From: Thermoproteota archaeon
GTDB taxonomy: Archaea > Thermoproteota > Thermoprotei_A > Sulfolobales > Pyrodictiaceae
DNA: 24,860 nucleotides
Direction of reading: 5' to 3'
Assembly (NCBI GenBank): GCA_013153105.1
Contig: JAADFC010000003.1
Coordinates: 1-24,860 of the forward strand
Below, piece by piece: positions 1-8,413 of this stretch. The notes under the pieces were generated by a model, which was not told the DNA's origin, ran no database searches, and saw nothing but the letters and a program-made list of their open reading frames with translations. The translations under genes were made by a program, and so were the position numbers. Each line of letters opens with the position of its first letter. The stretch's first letter is position 1.

Positions 1-92
1 AGGCGGCCGCTCGAGAGCTTTGTGAGGTCAAAGCTCACCTCGAGGTACCAGGTGCGCCCGCAGCTGGTGCACCGGAGCAGCCATCTTGTCAC
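1..92 (-). CDS. Small zinc-ribbon-like protein, 3' end beyond left edge (partial)
   Basis: A GTG codon at 90-92 (minus) opens a frame that stays open for 30 codons to the window edge. The peptide begins MTRWLLRCTSCGRTWYLEVS. It contains one CxxC pair (C8 and C11) followed by hydrophobic and aromatic residues, as in the first half of an archaeal zinc ribbon; the second Cys pair would lie outside the window. A purine-rich GGGAGGCG sequence lies about 8 bases upstream of the GTG. The gene sits 43 bases behind the ASCH-domain gene on the same strand, so the two may be co-transcribed. The function is unknown. The call rests on the CxxC motif and on codon use that matches the neighbours; the same bases read on the plus strand give an unremarkable frame. 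Confidence 0.55.
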   Translation of the reverse strand, partial: MTRWLLRCTSCGRTWYLEVSFDLTKLSSGR

Positions 93-135
93 GGCGTCCG
101 CGCCTCCCGCCTGCCCGGGGCCCCGAGGGGAGGGG

Positions 136-756
136 CTAGCGCCTATTACGCTGCGCTCTACCCCGCTGGGCGCGTATCAGGCCGCGGCGTACTAGCTCGT
201 TGAGCGCGCGGCGGAGGACGCGCCTCACTATCCACCGCTTCTCAAGGCTCCCCAGGATCCTCACCGCTGTTGCGCGGATGCTGTTTGTCACCGTTAGGTC
301 GCGGAGAATCCTCTTCTCCTCCTCGCCGAGCGTGTCGCCGAGGTAGCGGAGGGCTAGCCTAGCTATGTCCGCGGGCTCCAGGCCTAGGTAGGGGTCCTCG
401 GGTTCTAGCTTCGAGAGGTCTTGGACAACCTCGAACTCTATTATCGTGACGTAGTCGTCGGGTCTTATCTCCCCATACGCCTTCCTCAATGCTTGGAGTA
501 GCTCCTCGACGCTGCTAAAGCCGTCCTTCAACGCGTCCTCAAGGGTTAGGTCGCGAACCTTCTTGTAGACGACGTTTTTCACCCTGACCTTGGCGACCGG
601 GCGGCCGCCCCCATGGACTATAAGCTCGTCATACTTCACCCTGACCCTACCAAGCCTTATGGTGGCCCGCTTTCTGCCGGAGAGTATGTCGTCAACATAC
701 TCCCCCTTGACCATCAGGTGGCGGCCTAGGAACCGCGTCTTCTGCCCCTCGCTCAA
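136..756 (-). CDS. ASCH-domain protein with helical C-terminal extension
   Basis: 206 aa. Residues about 10-112 form an ASCH domain, the beta-barrel fold related to PUA and proposed to bind RNA or modified nucleotides. The family signature GxKxxTxR is visible as GRKRATIR at 27-34, and the domain ends in a DDYVTIIEFEV strand. Residues about 120-206 are helical and basic and could be a winged-helix-like nucleic-acid-binding tail; that part is inference. The start is TTG at 754-756, chosen because GGAGGTG lies 8 bases upstream and the MSEGQKTRFLGRHLMVKG peptide leads straight into the domain. The gene lies about 200 bp downstream of the nucleotidylyltransferase gene, with a weak AT-rich stretch near 806-815 that could be its own promoter. 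Substrate and partners cannot be read from sequence. Confidence 0.85.
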   Translation of the reverse strand: MSEGQKTRFLGRHLMVKGEYVDDILSGRKRATIRLGRVRVKYDELIVHGGGRPVAKVRVKNVVYKKVRDLTLEDALKDGFSSVEELLQALRKAYGEIRPDDYVTIIEFEVVQDLSKLEPEDPYLGLEPADIARLALRYLGDTLGEEEKRILRDLTVTNSIRATAVRILGSLEKRWIVRRVLRRALNELVRRGLIRAQRGRAQRNRR

Positions 757-958
757 CCCGCCGCACCTCCGTGAAGCCCCGGCAGGGGCCGGCGGGGGTT
801 AGCACTGATATTACCCGCAGCAGGCTCCCCAGCCGTGGAGCGGGAGGCGGCTGTGACGCCCCACTTCACGCGTGTATCCCGGCCGCTGCGCCGCCGGCCG
901 GGGCGCTGAGAGGGTGGGGATGCTGAGGGGCCAAAGCGTAGAGCCGCCTTCCACCGCT

Positions 959-2083
959 TCACCCACTGTATATCGTTGCAGGCTTTAGGACCGCGTGGGG
1001 GCTGGTCTCGGAGCCGGCTGCTATCACCGAGCCTATCTTGAGCGTCTCTAGAGGGTGAGTAGTCATTATCACTACCTCGCTGCTGACACCGGCGTACGGC
1101 GTGTTTATGGTTACCGTGTAGGGGGCGGCTGTGGAGGCGCGGCCTAGCACGCTGTCGGCGATATAGCTGTGGGAGCCCACTCTCGCCGCGTCATATACTA
1201 TGCTGCGCTTCACCTCCGCATAGGCCCCCACCACTGCTGACTCGTAGATTGCTGAGCCTCTCACGAAGCTGTGGGCACCGACTAGGCTCCGCGGGCCGAT
1301 GTAGGCGGGGCCCTTGACTACCGCGTAGTGGTCAACTATAGCGCCGTCCTCGACTACCACCGGCCCCTCAAGGACCACGCCATGGCCTATCCTGGCCGAG
1401 GTGCTTATCCTGCTCTCACGCAGCCTACGCAGGGTCAGCTGCACGGCCACCAGGTAGTCCCAGGGCGTGTCTATGTCGAGCCACTCGCCTAGCCAGATGT
1501 TCGCCTGAAGGCCGCGCCTCACAAGCTCCCCAATGAAGCTATGCATGTCCATACCTTTCCGGCAGAGCAGCTCCCGCGCCAGCTCATGGGGGAACGTTAT
1601 GAGGCCCGCGTAGACGAAGTCGCCTCTCCCGGTGGAGGATACCCTTCCGTCAACTGGGTCCACCTCCATTCTGAGATAGTGGCCGCGCAGTAGGACGGGC
1701 CTGGTCACCGTTACTATCGGCTCATAGCTGTTAAGCAGCTTACTCATATGCGTCTCGACGAACCCCTTCTCGTAGTAGGTGTCCGCGTAGAGAACCGTGA
1801 CAAGCCCGCCGCCGGCCAGGGCGCTGAGGCCGGAGCAGACTGCCCCCTCGACGCCGGGGGCCGCCTGCCGAACATGCCTGCAACCCGGGCTCTCGATGCA
1901 CACGCTCTCCACAAGCGGGTCGTCAGACACTACTATAATATCGTCACTGTACTCGCTTAAAGTTTGCAGGTGCATATCGAGGAGCCTGCCGCCAGGCATG
2001 CGGAGGAGCGACCTGGACCCGTCCCTACCCATGACCAGGCTGAGCCCCTTGGCGCCGCCGCCTGCGAGGAGGAGTACACGCAT
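959..2083 (-). CDS. Sugar-phosphate nucleotidylyltransferase with left-handed beta-helix domain (GlmU-like)
   Basis: 374 aa. The N-terminal part (about 1-220) is a Rossmann-like nucleotidyltransferase: LLLAGGG at 4-10, a probable metal-binding Asp in the LYAD strand (98-101), and the family sequence WLDIDTPWDY at 201-210. Residues about 226-335 are imperfect hexapeptide repeats typical of a left-handed beta-helix (for example SARIGHG, AIVDHYAVV, AYIGPRSLVG). This is the layout of archaeal GlmU-like and GlmU/RmlA-related enzymes. It lies 62 bp downstream of glmS on the same strand, which suggests it makes UDP-GlcNAc or a related nucleotide sugar for surface glycans; that role is inference. The nucleotide-binding loop is unusual: the canonical GxGTR is replaced by GGAKG and the Pro-Lys pair by Ser-Arg. 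The ATG at 2081-2083 is supported by GAGGTG 9 bases upstream. Confidence 0.8.
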   Translation of the reverse strand: MRVLLLAGGGAKGLSLVMGRDGSRSLLRMPGGRLLDMHLQTLSEYSDDIIVVSDDPLVESVCIESPGCRHVRQAAPGVEGAVCSGLSALAGGGLVTVLYADTYYEKGFVETHMSKLLNSYEPIVTVTRPVLLRGHYLRMEVDPVDGRVSSTGRGDFVYAGLITFPHELARELLCRKGMDMHSFIGELVRRGLQANIWLGEWLDIDTPWDYLVAVQLTLRRLRESRISTSARIGHGVVLEGPVVVEDGAIVDHYAVVKGPAYIGPRSLVGAHSFVRGSAIYESAVVGAYAEVKRSIVYDAARVGSHSYIADSVLGRASTAAPYTVTINTPYAGVSSEVVIMTTHPLETLKIGSVIAAGSETSPHAVLKPATIYSG

Positions 2084-2145
2084 CTACCGGGGCACCTCAC
2101 GCAGCTCCAGCGTCTGCAGCTGATAGAATGGAAGGATAAACAAAG

Positions 2146-3984
2146 CTATTCGACTGTAACCGTCTTCGCAAGGTTCCTGGGCTTGTCGGGGTCTCTGCCG
2201 AGGGCGACCGCAAGCTTGTAGGCGAGGAGCTGTAGGGGAGGGATGACAGCGTAGGGTGCTGTCAGCTCGTCGAAAGCGCCGAGGCCGATATACATGTCTA
2301 CACCTTTCATGCCGCTGTACGCGTTCGAGCCAACTACAACAGTGTAGGCTCCACGCGCCTTCATCTCCATGACGTTGCTCTGGAGCCTATCGCGCATGTC
2401 ACCATCGTCAGCACCTATGAAGATTACAGGGAACCCCTCCTCGACCAGCGCTATGGGGCCATGCTTGCTCTCCCCGGCGGGGTAAGCCTCGGCATGGATA
2501 TAGCTCACTTCCTTAACCTTCAACGCTGCCTCCAGAGCCAGCGGCACCCCGAGCCCACGGCCGAGTATGTACATGCTCTTCACCTCCTTAAGGAGTCCAA
2601 CTAGGCGTTCTACCTGCCTGCTACTCCTCTCCAAACCCTCGCCCGCCTTCCTACCAGAGTCGGCAAGCCTCTTCACAGACTCGCTGTACATGCTCTCGCT
2701 TACAGCGCCGCGTAGGCGTGCAACCTCAAGCGATAGTAGAGTGAGCGCCAGAACCTGGGTAAGGAAAGTCTTCGTGGCCGCGACACCTATCTCGGGCCCC
2801 GCCCGGGTGTAGATTGCCACGTCGGACTCCCTTGGGATAGTGCTGGCAACAACGTTCGACACGGCGATTATCTTGGAGCCCCTCTTCCTGGCTGCTCTCA
2901 GGGCTTGCAGGGTGTCTATGGTCTCGCCGCTCTGGCTGACCGCGATCAATACTGTGTCACTGTCAAAGAGGTTCGCATAGGTCTCATGCTCGCTCGCTAT
3001 GAACGCGTAGACTGGTGTGCCGGCAACTGTGGCCATATAGTAGGCGAACACCAGCCCGGCATGGTAGCTCGTCCCGGCCCCGGTGATGAAGACTCTGCCG
3101 GCACTCGCGATAAGCGATGCCGCCCTCTGCACCTCGTCGGAGGAGAGGAGGCCCATGTAGGTCTCGTAGAGGACCCGGGGCTGCTCCATTATCTCCTTAA
3201 GCATGTAATGCGGGTAGCCGCCCTTGCTGGCCGCCTCCACGCTCCAGGCGACATGCGTGACACGCTCGCTCCACGCCACCGGCCTCCCGCGGTACTCTAT
3301 GTAGACCTTGTACGGCTCGATGAAGCCGTACTCGCCGTCCCGCAGCGCGAGGACGCGGCGTGTCAGCGGGAGCAGGGACGGTATATCGCTGGAGACGGCG
3401 TTGAACCCGTTACCCAATCCTATTATCAGCGGGCTCACGTTACGGGCGAAGTATATCCGGCTGGGCTCCCCCAGGTGTATGAGCGCTATAGCGTAGGCCC
3501 CCTCCACAACACTGACGAGCCTGCGGAATGCGTCGAGGGGCTCAAGGCCCTGGCGCAGATACTCCTCGAAGAGGTGGGCGATAACCTCCGTGTCGGTCTC
3601 GCTCTGGAACCTATGGCCGCGCTCCTCCAGCATCGCCCGCAGCTCGGCGAAGTTCTTTATTATACCATTGTGAACCACCGCAATCCGGCCCGAACAGTCC
3701 ATGTGGGGGTGAGCGTTAACTCTGCTCGGAGCACCATGAGTGGCCCAGCGCGTATGCGCTATACCCGTCGCTGCACAGTACCCGGTAACCCTATACTTTT
3801 CAACTATATCGTCTATACGCCCTTTATCCTTGAGGACCACGAGGCGGCCGGTCCCACACTCGACCAAGGCGAAGCCGGCGCTGTCGTAGCCACGGTATTC
3901 TAGCAGTTTCAACCCTTCAACGAGCCGCGGCACAACATTACCATAGACCTCGGGGTCCGCCGTCACCCCTATTATACCACACAA
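2146..3984 (-). CDS. glmS: Glutamine--fructose-6-phosphate aminotransferase (isomerizing)
   Basis: 612 aa, full length for the family. It makes glucosamine-6-phosphate from fructose-6-phosphate and glutamine, the first step toward UDP-GlcNAc. The glutaminase domain starts with the catalytic Cys at position 2 (MCGIIGV) and shows GIAHTRWATHG (74-84), HNGIIKNF (105-112) and SETDTEV (128-134). Two SIS domains follow, with ITGAGTSYHAG near 300-310 and SQSGET at 350-355 for sugar-phosphate binding; KPRNLAKTVTVE is the usual C-terminus. The TTG start (3982-3984) is fixed by the need for Cys at residue 2, and an AGGGTG motif lies about 8 bases upstream. A TATA-like box at 4051-4060 may drive it. The nucleotidylyltransferase follows 62 bp downstream. 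Confidence 0.97.
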   Translation of the reverse strand: MCGIIGVTADPEVYGNVVPRLVEGLKLLEYRGYDSAGFALVECGTGRLVVLKDKGRIDDIVEKYRVTGYCAATGIAHTRWATHGAPSRVNAHPHMDCSGRIAVVHNGIIKNFAELRAMLEERGHRFQSETDTEVIAHLFEEYLRQGLEPLDAFRRLVSVVEGAYAIALIHLGEPSRIYFARNVSPLIIGLGNGFNAVSSDIPSLLPLTRRVLALRDGEYGFIEPYKVYIEYRGRPVAWSERVTHVAWSVEAASKGGYPHYMLKEIMEQPRVLYETYMGLLSSDEVQRAASLIASAGRVFITGAGTSYHAGLVFAYYMATVAGTPVYAFIASEHETYANLFDSDTVLIAVSQSGETIDTLQALRAARKRGSKIIAVSNVVASTIPRESDVAIYTRAGPEIGVAATKTFLTQVLALTLLSLEVARLRGAVSESMYSESVKRLADSGRKAGEGLERSSRQVERLVGLLKEVKSMYILGRGLGVPLALEAALKVKEVSYIHAEAYPAGESKHGPIALVEEGFPVIFIGADDGDMRDRLQSNVMEMKARGAYTVVVGSNAYSGMKGVDMYIGLGAFDELTAPYAVIPPLQLLAYKLAVALGRDPDKPRNLAKTVTVE

Positions 3985-4050
3985 GCCGCCGGCACCCTAC
4001 CCTAACGTTAGCGGCACTATCCCAGGGCAAGGTTGCCGGGCTATGCTCTG

Positions 4051-4060
4051 CTTGAATAAA
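4051..4060 (-). promoter_or_regulatory. Putative TATA box for glmS
   Basis: TTTATTCAAG on the minus strand, the only AT-rich stretch in the 244-bp gap upstream of glmS. It predicts a transcript start near 4030-4035 and a leader of about 45-50 bases containing AGGGTG before the TTG. The gap between this site and thrS (4061-4228) holds no convincing gene. Confidence 0.45.
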
Positions 4061-4228
4061 GCTGACCCGGACGCCCAAGTCTTATGAGCAGCCCGCCGCG
4101 CCGCTGTTGAGCTACCGGCCGGCGGGTGAGCGTTGAACCCCGATTAGCGACCATGGAGGGGATGAGCGGCCTTCAGCGGTGGCGACGCCGGCCGCCGTAC
4201 CCTCCGGCTCTAAGGGGCCTCGAGGCAT

Positions 4229-6097
4229 CTACTGTCTCCTGGGCGGCTTCTCGAGATACACCAGGCTCGGCCTCTGGGATACGCGCCTCGGCAGCGTGGG
4301 CTGGACTCGCGGGTAGCCGCGTAGCTGCTCCTCTATCCTCGCCAGCAGCTCCTCGGGGCGGAGGGCTATCCTGTCGTTAGTCTCGCGCACCGTGACGTTG
4401 ACGGTCCCCGTTTCGACCTCTCTGGAGCCTATGACCGCTATGTAGGGCACCCACTCTCTAGCGGCGTCGCGTACGCGTCTACCGAGGCTCATGTCCCTAT
4501 CGTCTATGTCCACCCTTATCATCCGCTCCTCGAGCATTGATGCAACCTTCTCTGCGAAGCTGAGCTGCCTCTCGTCCTTTGGGTCGACTGGTATTATTCT
4601 CACCTGTATGGGAGCCATCCAGAGGGGTATGGTGGGCGTCTTCCCCTCCAGCTCCATCTTGACAGCGGTGTCGAACACCATGTATATGTAGCGCTCGACG
4701 GAGCCTATGAGCGCAGTGTGTATTATCACAGGATACCTCTCATTATTGTCCTGGTCCACATAGCGTATACCGAACCTCTCAGCGTTGCCTACATCGAACT
4801 GGAACGTGGCTATCTCCCTCGGCCTGCCGGCCGCGTCCACTATGTGGTACTCGACGTTTACGACCCAGTAGTAGATGCCTGCAGGGTACACAGCTATCAG
4901 CGCCGGCCTGCCGTCCCTCCGCACCAGCTCGACTACCTTGTCTCGGCTATTCTCCCAGAAGTCGCGGGTCACATTGTAGACTGCATAGTATCTCCGGCCG
5001 AGCTTCGCCGCCTCCCGGTGTATGACCTCCTGCAGCCTCTCGCTCACCTTCATCGCCTCGTCTATGTCGCGTGTCAGTATGTGCAGGTCTGGCATGTAGA
5101 ACCTCCTGAGCCTGAAGCATAGGGTTACCTCGCCGCTCTGCTCTAGCCGGTAGCTGTCCGCCACCTCGAACATGCCGAGGGGGAGGTCGCGGTAGCTGAG
5201 CACGTAATCTTTCAGCATCGCGAACTGCTGGTGACACGCGGCGTACCTCATAACCAGATGCTTCTTCTCGGCCCAGAGCTCGTAGAGGCGGTCGCCGAAG
5301 AGGGCTGCGTGCTCGTAGACAGGGCGTGCGGCGAGGTCGAACATGTTCGTGCCACGTATCCTTAGGACTGGTATCCCGAGGCTCCTCGCCAGGGTCCAGG
5401 CGTACTCGGAGACAGCGTCTAGCATCAGGGCGGCGTGTGGCTGGTAGCGCATGTGGCCATAGTCGCCCATGGGCTCCCACTCGAAGCCAAACTTAGAGCA
5501 GAAGGAGTGTACACGGCTCTCAACCTCGCCCAGCTCCTTGCCGAGCGCCTCCTTCTCTATGATAACCCGGAACTCCTCGTCTGCCTTCTCGAGGTACTCC
5601 TGCGGCGTATACACTTCACCCTCCGGCGTTAGTATGTAGTACTCCTTCTCGACCTTGCGTGTCTTCGACGCCTTTACCTGGTAGGAGCGAGACAGCTCGG
5701 AGAGCGGGTGGCCGTAGCAGTGTATCTTGAACTCCTTGTACCAGCCGAAGGGAGCCCTTATCACGCGCGCTCCGTGCTCGCCTATCTTCTCTGCCAGCAT
5801 CCGCAGTATCCTGACGGCCTCCCCCGGCGGGGCGAGCCTGTTTGACAGGTGGGCGTAGGGGTAGACTACTATGGTCTCCGCGCCAACCCTCTTTGCAACG
5901 TCTATCACGTCGTCGGCTGCCTCCTCGACTATCTGCTCGGGGTTCTCAGTGTCTTCGGCTTCTACGGTTGTGAAGACTACCAGGGCGTTCTCGGCGCTCG
6001 CCTCCTGGGGCGCCTGCTCGGGGGGTTCGGCTTCGGCTATGGCTTTCTGGCGTGCCTTGTACCAGAAGTGCTTCGCGTGAATGAGAAGCGTCCGCAT
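4229..6097 (-). CDS. thrS: Threonyl-tRNA synthetase, archaeal type with fused editing domain
   Basis: 622 aa from the ATG at 6095-6097. Residues 1 to about 145 are the archaeal ThrRS editing domain related to D-aminoacyl-tRNA deacylases, which removes mischarged serine. The class II catalytic core spans about 200-500: motif 2 at 328-340 (FRLRRFYMPDLHI), motif 3 around GSVER at 465-469, and the three zinc ligands expected for threonine recognition at C288, H339 and H460. An anticodon-binding domain covers about 505-595. The frame is open back to a GTG at 6160, but the peptide MRTLLIHAKHF at the internal ATG matches the usual start of the editing domain, and the extra 21 residues are Pro/Arg-rich. 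Both functions are in one chain, whereas several crenarchaea split them between two genes. The start is moderately certain; the identity is firm. Confidence 0.96.
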   Translation of the reverse strand: MRTLLIHAKHFWYKARQKAIAEAEPPEQAPQEASAENALVVFTTVEAEDTENPEQIVEEAADDVIDVAKRVGAETIVVYPYAHLSNRLAPPGEAVRILRMLAEKIGEHGARVIRAPFGWYKEFKIHCYGHPLSELSRSYQVKASKTRKVEKEYYILTPEGEVYTPQEYLEKADEEFRVIIEKEALGKELGEVESRVHSFCSKFGFEWEPMGDYGHMRYQPHAALMLDAVSEYAWTLARSLGIPVLRIRGTNMFDLAARPVYEHAALFGDRLYELWAEKKHLVMRYAACHQQFAMLKDYVLSYRDLPLGMFEVADSYRLEQSGEVTLCFRLRRFYMPDLHILTRDIDEAMKVSERLQEVIHREAAKLGRRYYAVYNVTRDFWENSRDKVVELVRRDGRPALIAVYPAGIYYWVVNVEYHIVDAAGRPREIATFQFDVGNAERFGIRYVDQDNNERYPVIIHTALIGSVERYIYMVFDTAVKMELEGKTPTIPLWMAPIQVRIIPVDPKDERQLSFAEKVASMLEERMIRVDIDDRDMSLGRRVRDAAREWVPYIAVIGSREVETGTVNVTVRETNDRIALRPEELLARIEEQLRGYPRVQPTLPRRVSQRPSLVYLEKPPRRQ

Positions 6098-6217
6098 CCT
6101 GTGCCCCTGGGGCTCCCGGGGCGGCGGGGGGCTGGAGAGCTTTATGCTGTGGCGCCGCACTTCAGTGCCGGTCCAGGGAGGCTTGGGGATGGAATACTTT
6201 CGGCCAGGTTAAGCTTG

Positions 6218-6227
6218 CTATATAAAC
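6218..6227 (+). promoter_or_regulatory. TATA box for radA
   Basis: CTATATAAAC is an excellent archaeal TATA box, 38-47 bases before the radA ATG, predicting a leader near 15 bases with GGTAGGG. Read on the minus strand it is also AT-rich and near-symmetrical, so it could help thrS transcription, although thrS has nearer candidates (6140-6147 and 6191-6200). Confidence 0.65.
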
Positions 6228-6264
6228 GTGTTACCCGACCCCTCTCACCGGGGCTTGGTAGGGT

Positions 6265-7233
6265 ATGTCCAAGGAGATACGCTCCATAACAGACCTCCCG
6301 GGCGTGGGCCCAGCCACGGCCAACAAGCTCATAGAAGCAGGCTACGCCACCATAGAAGCGATAGCTGTCGCTACGCCGCAGGAGCTAAGCGCCGCCGCAG
6401 GCATCCCCATAACGACAGCGCAGAGGATAATAAAGGCCGCCAGGGAGGCGCTGGACATACGCTTCAAGACGGCCTTGGAGGTCAAGAAGGAGAGGCTGCA
6501 GACGAGGAAGATAACCACCGGGAGCCGCAATCTCGACGATCTCCTCGGGGGCGGCGTCGAGACCAGGACTATAACCGAGTTCTTCGGCGAGTTCGGCAGC
6601 GGCAAGACCCAGATATGCCACCAGCTCGCTGTCAACGTGCAGCTGCCTAAGGATAAGGGCGGGCTTAGCGAGGAGGGCAAGGTAGCCAAGGCAGTCTACA
6701 TCGACACGGAGGGTACCTTCCGCTGGGAGCGCATCGAGGCGATGTCGAAGCGGTGGGGGCTGGACCCCGACGAGGTTATGTCCAACATCTACTACATCCG
6801 CGCCATAAACAGCGACCACCAGATAGCGATAGTCGACGAACTCTTCAACCTCGTGCCTAAGGAGAACATAAAGCTAGTGGTAGTGGACTCTGTCACTAGC
6901 CACTTCCGCGCCGAGTACCCGGGCAGGGAGAACCTGGCCGCCAGGCAGCAGAAGCTAAACAAGCACCTCCACCAGCTGTCCAGGCTCGCTGAGATATACG
7001 ATCTCGCAGTGGTTATAACCAACCAGGTGATGGCAAAGCCCGACGTCTTCTACGGCGACCCCACCCAGCCGGTAGGCGGCCACGTGCTCTACCACGCGCC
7101 GGGCGTGAGGGTCCAGCTGCGGAAGAGCCGGGGCAACAAGAGGATAGCCAGGATCATAGACGCGCCTCACCTGCCGGAGGGCGAGGCTGTCTTCGTGATA
7201 ACAGACTACGGCATCGCCGACCCGGAGGATTAA
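6265..7233 (+). CDS. radA: DNA repair and recombination protein RadA
   Basis: 322 aa, usual length. This is the archaeal RecA/Rad51 strand-exchange ATPase. A helix-hairpin-helix N-terminal domain (about 1-62) contains LPGVGPATANKL. The polymerisation motif FKTA is at 67-70, Walker A GEFGSGKT at 108-115, and Walker B LVVVDS at 204-209. The HFRAEYPGRENLAARQQKL stretch follows at 213-231, and the DNA-binding loop 2 region lies near 255-280. The ATG has GGTAGGG immediately upstream and a clear TATA box (CTATATAAAC, 6218-6227) that places the transcript start about 15 bases before it. The stop codon overlaps that of the convergent minus-strand gene (TAA at 7231-7233 against 7230-7232). Confidence 0.98.
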   Translation: MSKEIRSITDLPGVGPATANKLIEAGYATIEAIAVATPQELSAAAGIPITTAQRIIKAAREALDIRFKTALEVKKERLQTRKITTGSRNLDDLLGGGVETRTITEFFGEFGSGKTQICHQLAVNVQLPKDKGGLSEEGKVAKAVYIDTEGTFRWERIEAMSKRWGLDPDEVMSNIYYIRAINSDHQIAIVDELFNLVPKENIKLVVVDSVTSHFRAEYPGRENLAARQQKLNKHLHQLSRLAEIYDLAVVITNQVMAKPDVFYGDPTQPVGGHVLYHAPGVRVQLRKSRGNKRIARIIDAPHLPEGEAVFVITDYGIADPED

Positions 7234-7586
7234 GGGTCCACGCTCCTGCATTTTTCACATGATACAACAGCTTCCGGGTCGAGTCGGAGCATCGAGCCGT
7301 CCCAGCGTGTTCTCAGGCTGCACTCGTCGAGCCGAAGCTCTACCAGGGGCACCCTGTGCCGGAGGCCGCTGAGCACATCGTCAACGGTTTCATACAGTAT
7401 CTTTACGTCTACCCGCTCCGCCTGGCAAGCGTAGAGGGTCTCACGGAGACCCCCCACTATGAAGTAGACCGTATAGCCACCATCGGAGAGCGCGGTCGCC
7501 CTGCGCAGACGGGCCGCCAGCGCCTTAGCGTTGCGCGTCGAGTAGGGTAGACGTAGCGGCCTAGCTTCGAGCTTGTCTAGGCGCAT
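7230..7586 (-). CDS. Conserved-looking hypothetical protein, convergent with radA
   Basis: 118 aa from the ATG at 7584-7586. That start is chosen because GAGGTG lies 6 bases upstream (GAGGTGACGCTAATG); the frame extends 16 more codons but without a comparable ribosome site. I do not recognise the family. The sequence predicts a small alpha/beta protein: a basic helix near 18-30, a beta strand YTVYFIVGG near 38-46, and a C-terminal CEKC pair (residues 110-113) that could bind a metal or form a disulfide. It converges on radA with overlapping stop codons, so a T5 run at 7251-7255 that may terminate radA lies inside this gene. It diverges from the prepilin peptidase-like gene by fewer than 100 bp. 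Confidence 0.7.
   Translation of the reverse strand: MRLDKLEARPLRLPYSTRNAKALAARLRRATALSDGGYTVYFIVGGLRETLYACQAERVDVKILYETVDDVLSGLRHRVPLVELRLDECSLRTRWDGSMLRLDPEAVVSCEKCRSVDP
7251..7255 (+). terminator. Possible T5 terminator of radA inside the convergent gene
   Basis: TTTTT lies 18 bases past the radA stop, within the 3' end of the minus-strand hypothetical gene. It is the first T-run after radA. Archaeal terminators are usually T-rich, but this position inside another gene makes the call tentative. Confidence 0.35.
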
Positions 7587-7675
7587 TAGCGTCACCTCGT
7601 GTGGCTGCCGGCTGGCAGCAGGGCTTGCATCCATTAAGCCTTAGCTCCGCCGGGCGGGCTGGCGGTGGACGTAGG

Positions 7676-8413
7676 TTGCTCGCGGAGGCTGCGGCAGCCG
7701 CTGCGCTAGCCTATATGGCGTTTGAGGATGTTCGCAGGCGGGAGGTGCGCGAGAGGGATTTCGCCCTTCTAATGGTGGCAGTTGTAGCCGCTAAGGTCGT
7801 CGACTGGCTTGCAGGCAGGCCCATCGCGTACGGCCCCCTGCCCCTCAACTTGTACCTGGCGCTGGACGGGGTTATGCTCGCCGCCGCCTCGGTGCTGGCG
7901 CTGCTGAGGCTCTACGGCTGGGGAGACGTGGCCGCCATGCTCATGGTCGCGGTCGCCTCGCCCGGAGCGCCCCCGGGCGGTGTCACACCGGCCGTCGTGC
8001 TGACTATGATGTATAGCGCGGTCATACTGGTCTTCTACGCTGCGGCCAACGCTCTGCTCAACCTGGCCCGCCACCGTGAGCTGCTGCGCAGGGTGCCTCC
8101 AAGCCTGAGGCTCCTCTACCTCCTTGCCGCCAGGCCGGTTAAGGTTAGGGAGCTGCTGGAGAGGCCGGGGTGGAGGTATCCCCTCAACCTCTGCGGCGAG
8201 TACCGGGCCAGGTTCAACATCTACCTGGACCCGCCGGACATAGCTAGGATGGTCCGGGAGGCCGTGAGGCGGGGCTGCGTAGGCGAGGAAGACTATGTAT
8301 GGGTGGCCCATGGCCATCCAGGCATAGCCTTGATAGCAGCCGGGTATACCGCCACGCTGGCCTTAGGCGACCCCCTCAAACTCGTAGCGGGGGCAGGATC
8401 CCTTGAGGGTTGA
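7676..8413 (+). CDS. Archaeal prepilin peptidase-like membrane aspartic protease (A24 family, PibD/FlaK-like)
   Basis: 245 aa from a TTG at 7676. Family A24 enzymes cut class III signal peptides of archaella and type IV pili. The two catalytic aspartates appear to be D18, in the cytoplasmic end of the first membrane helix (MAFEDVRRREV), and D84 in GWGD, matching the GxGD signature. Membrane helices are visible near 2-16, 29-44, 58-78, 84-95 and 106-126. A soluble C-terminal part follows from about 150, containing RPGWRYPLN, and this half is longer than in bacterial enzymes. The frame is open upstream to GTG 7601, but the TTG puts the first Asp at the usual depth and has GGCGGTGG upstream. No pilin or archaellin gene is in the window. 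The winged-helix gene overlaps its 3' end. Confidence 0.75.
   Translation: MLAEAAAAAALAYMAFEDVRRREVRERDFALLMVAVVAAKVVDWLAGRPIAYGPLPLNLYLALDGVMLAAASVLALLRLYGWGDVAAMLMVAVASPGAPPGGVTPAVVLTMMYSAVILVFYAAANALLNLARHRELLRRVPPSLRLLYLLAARPVKVRELLERPGWRYPLNLCGEYRARFNIYLDPPDIARMVREAVRRGCVGEEDYVWVAHGHPGIALIAAGYTATLALGDPLKLVAGAGSLEG

Noticed and set aside
753..962. 69-codon minus-strand ORF between the nucleotidylyltransferase and ASCH genes, with 3-4 bp overlaps at both ends
   Set aside because: The neat overlaps are suggestive, but the peptide is Arg/Pro/Gly/Ser-rich without predicted structure, lacks an SD, and the ASCH gene has its own SD inside this frame. I treat the gap as promoter or leader sequence.
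4081..4228. Possible tRNA on the minus strand (TAGCTCA and CTCATAA segments)
   Set aside because: The D stem, anticodon stem and T-arm do not pair, and no GTTCRA T-loop is present.
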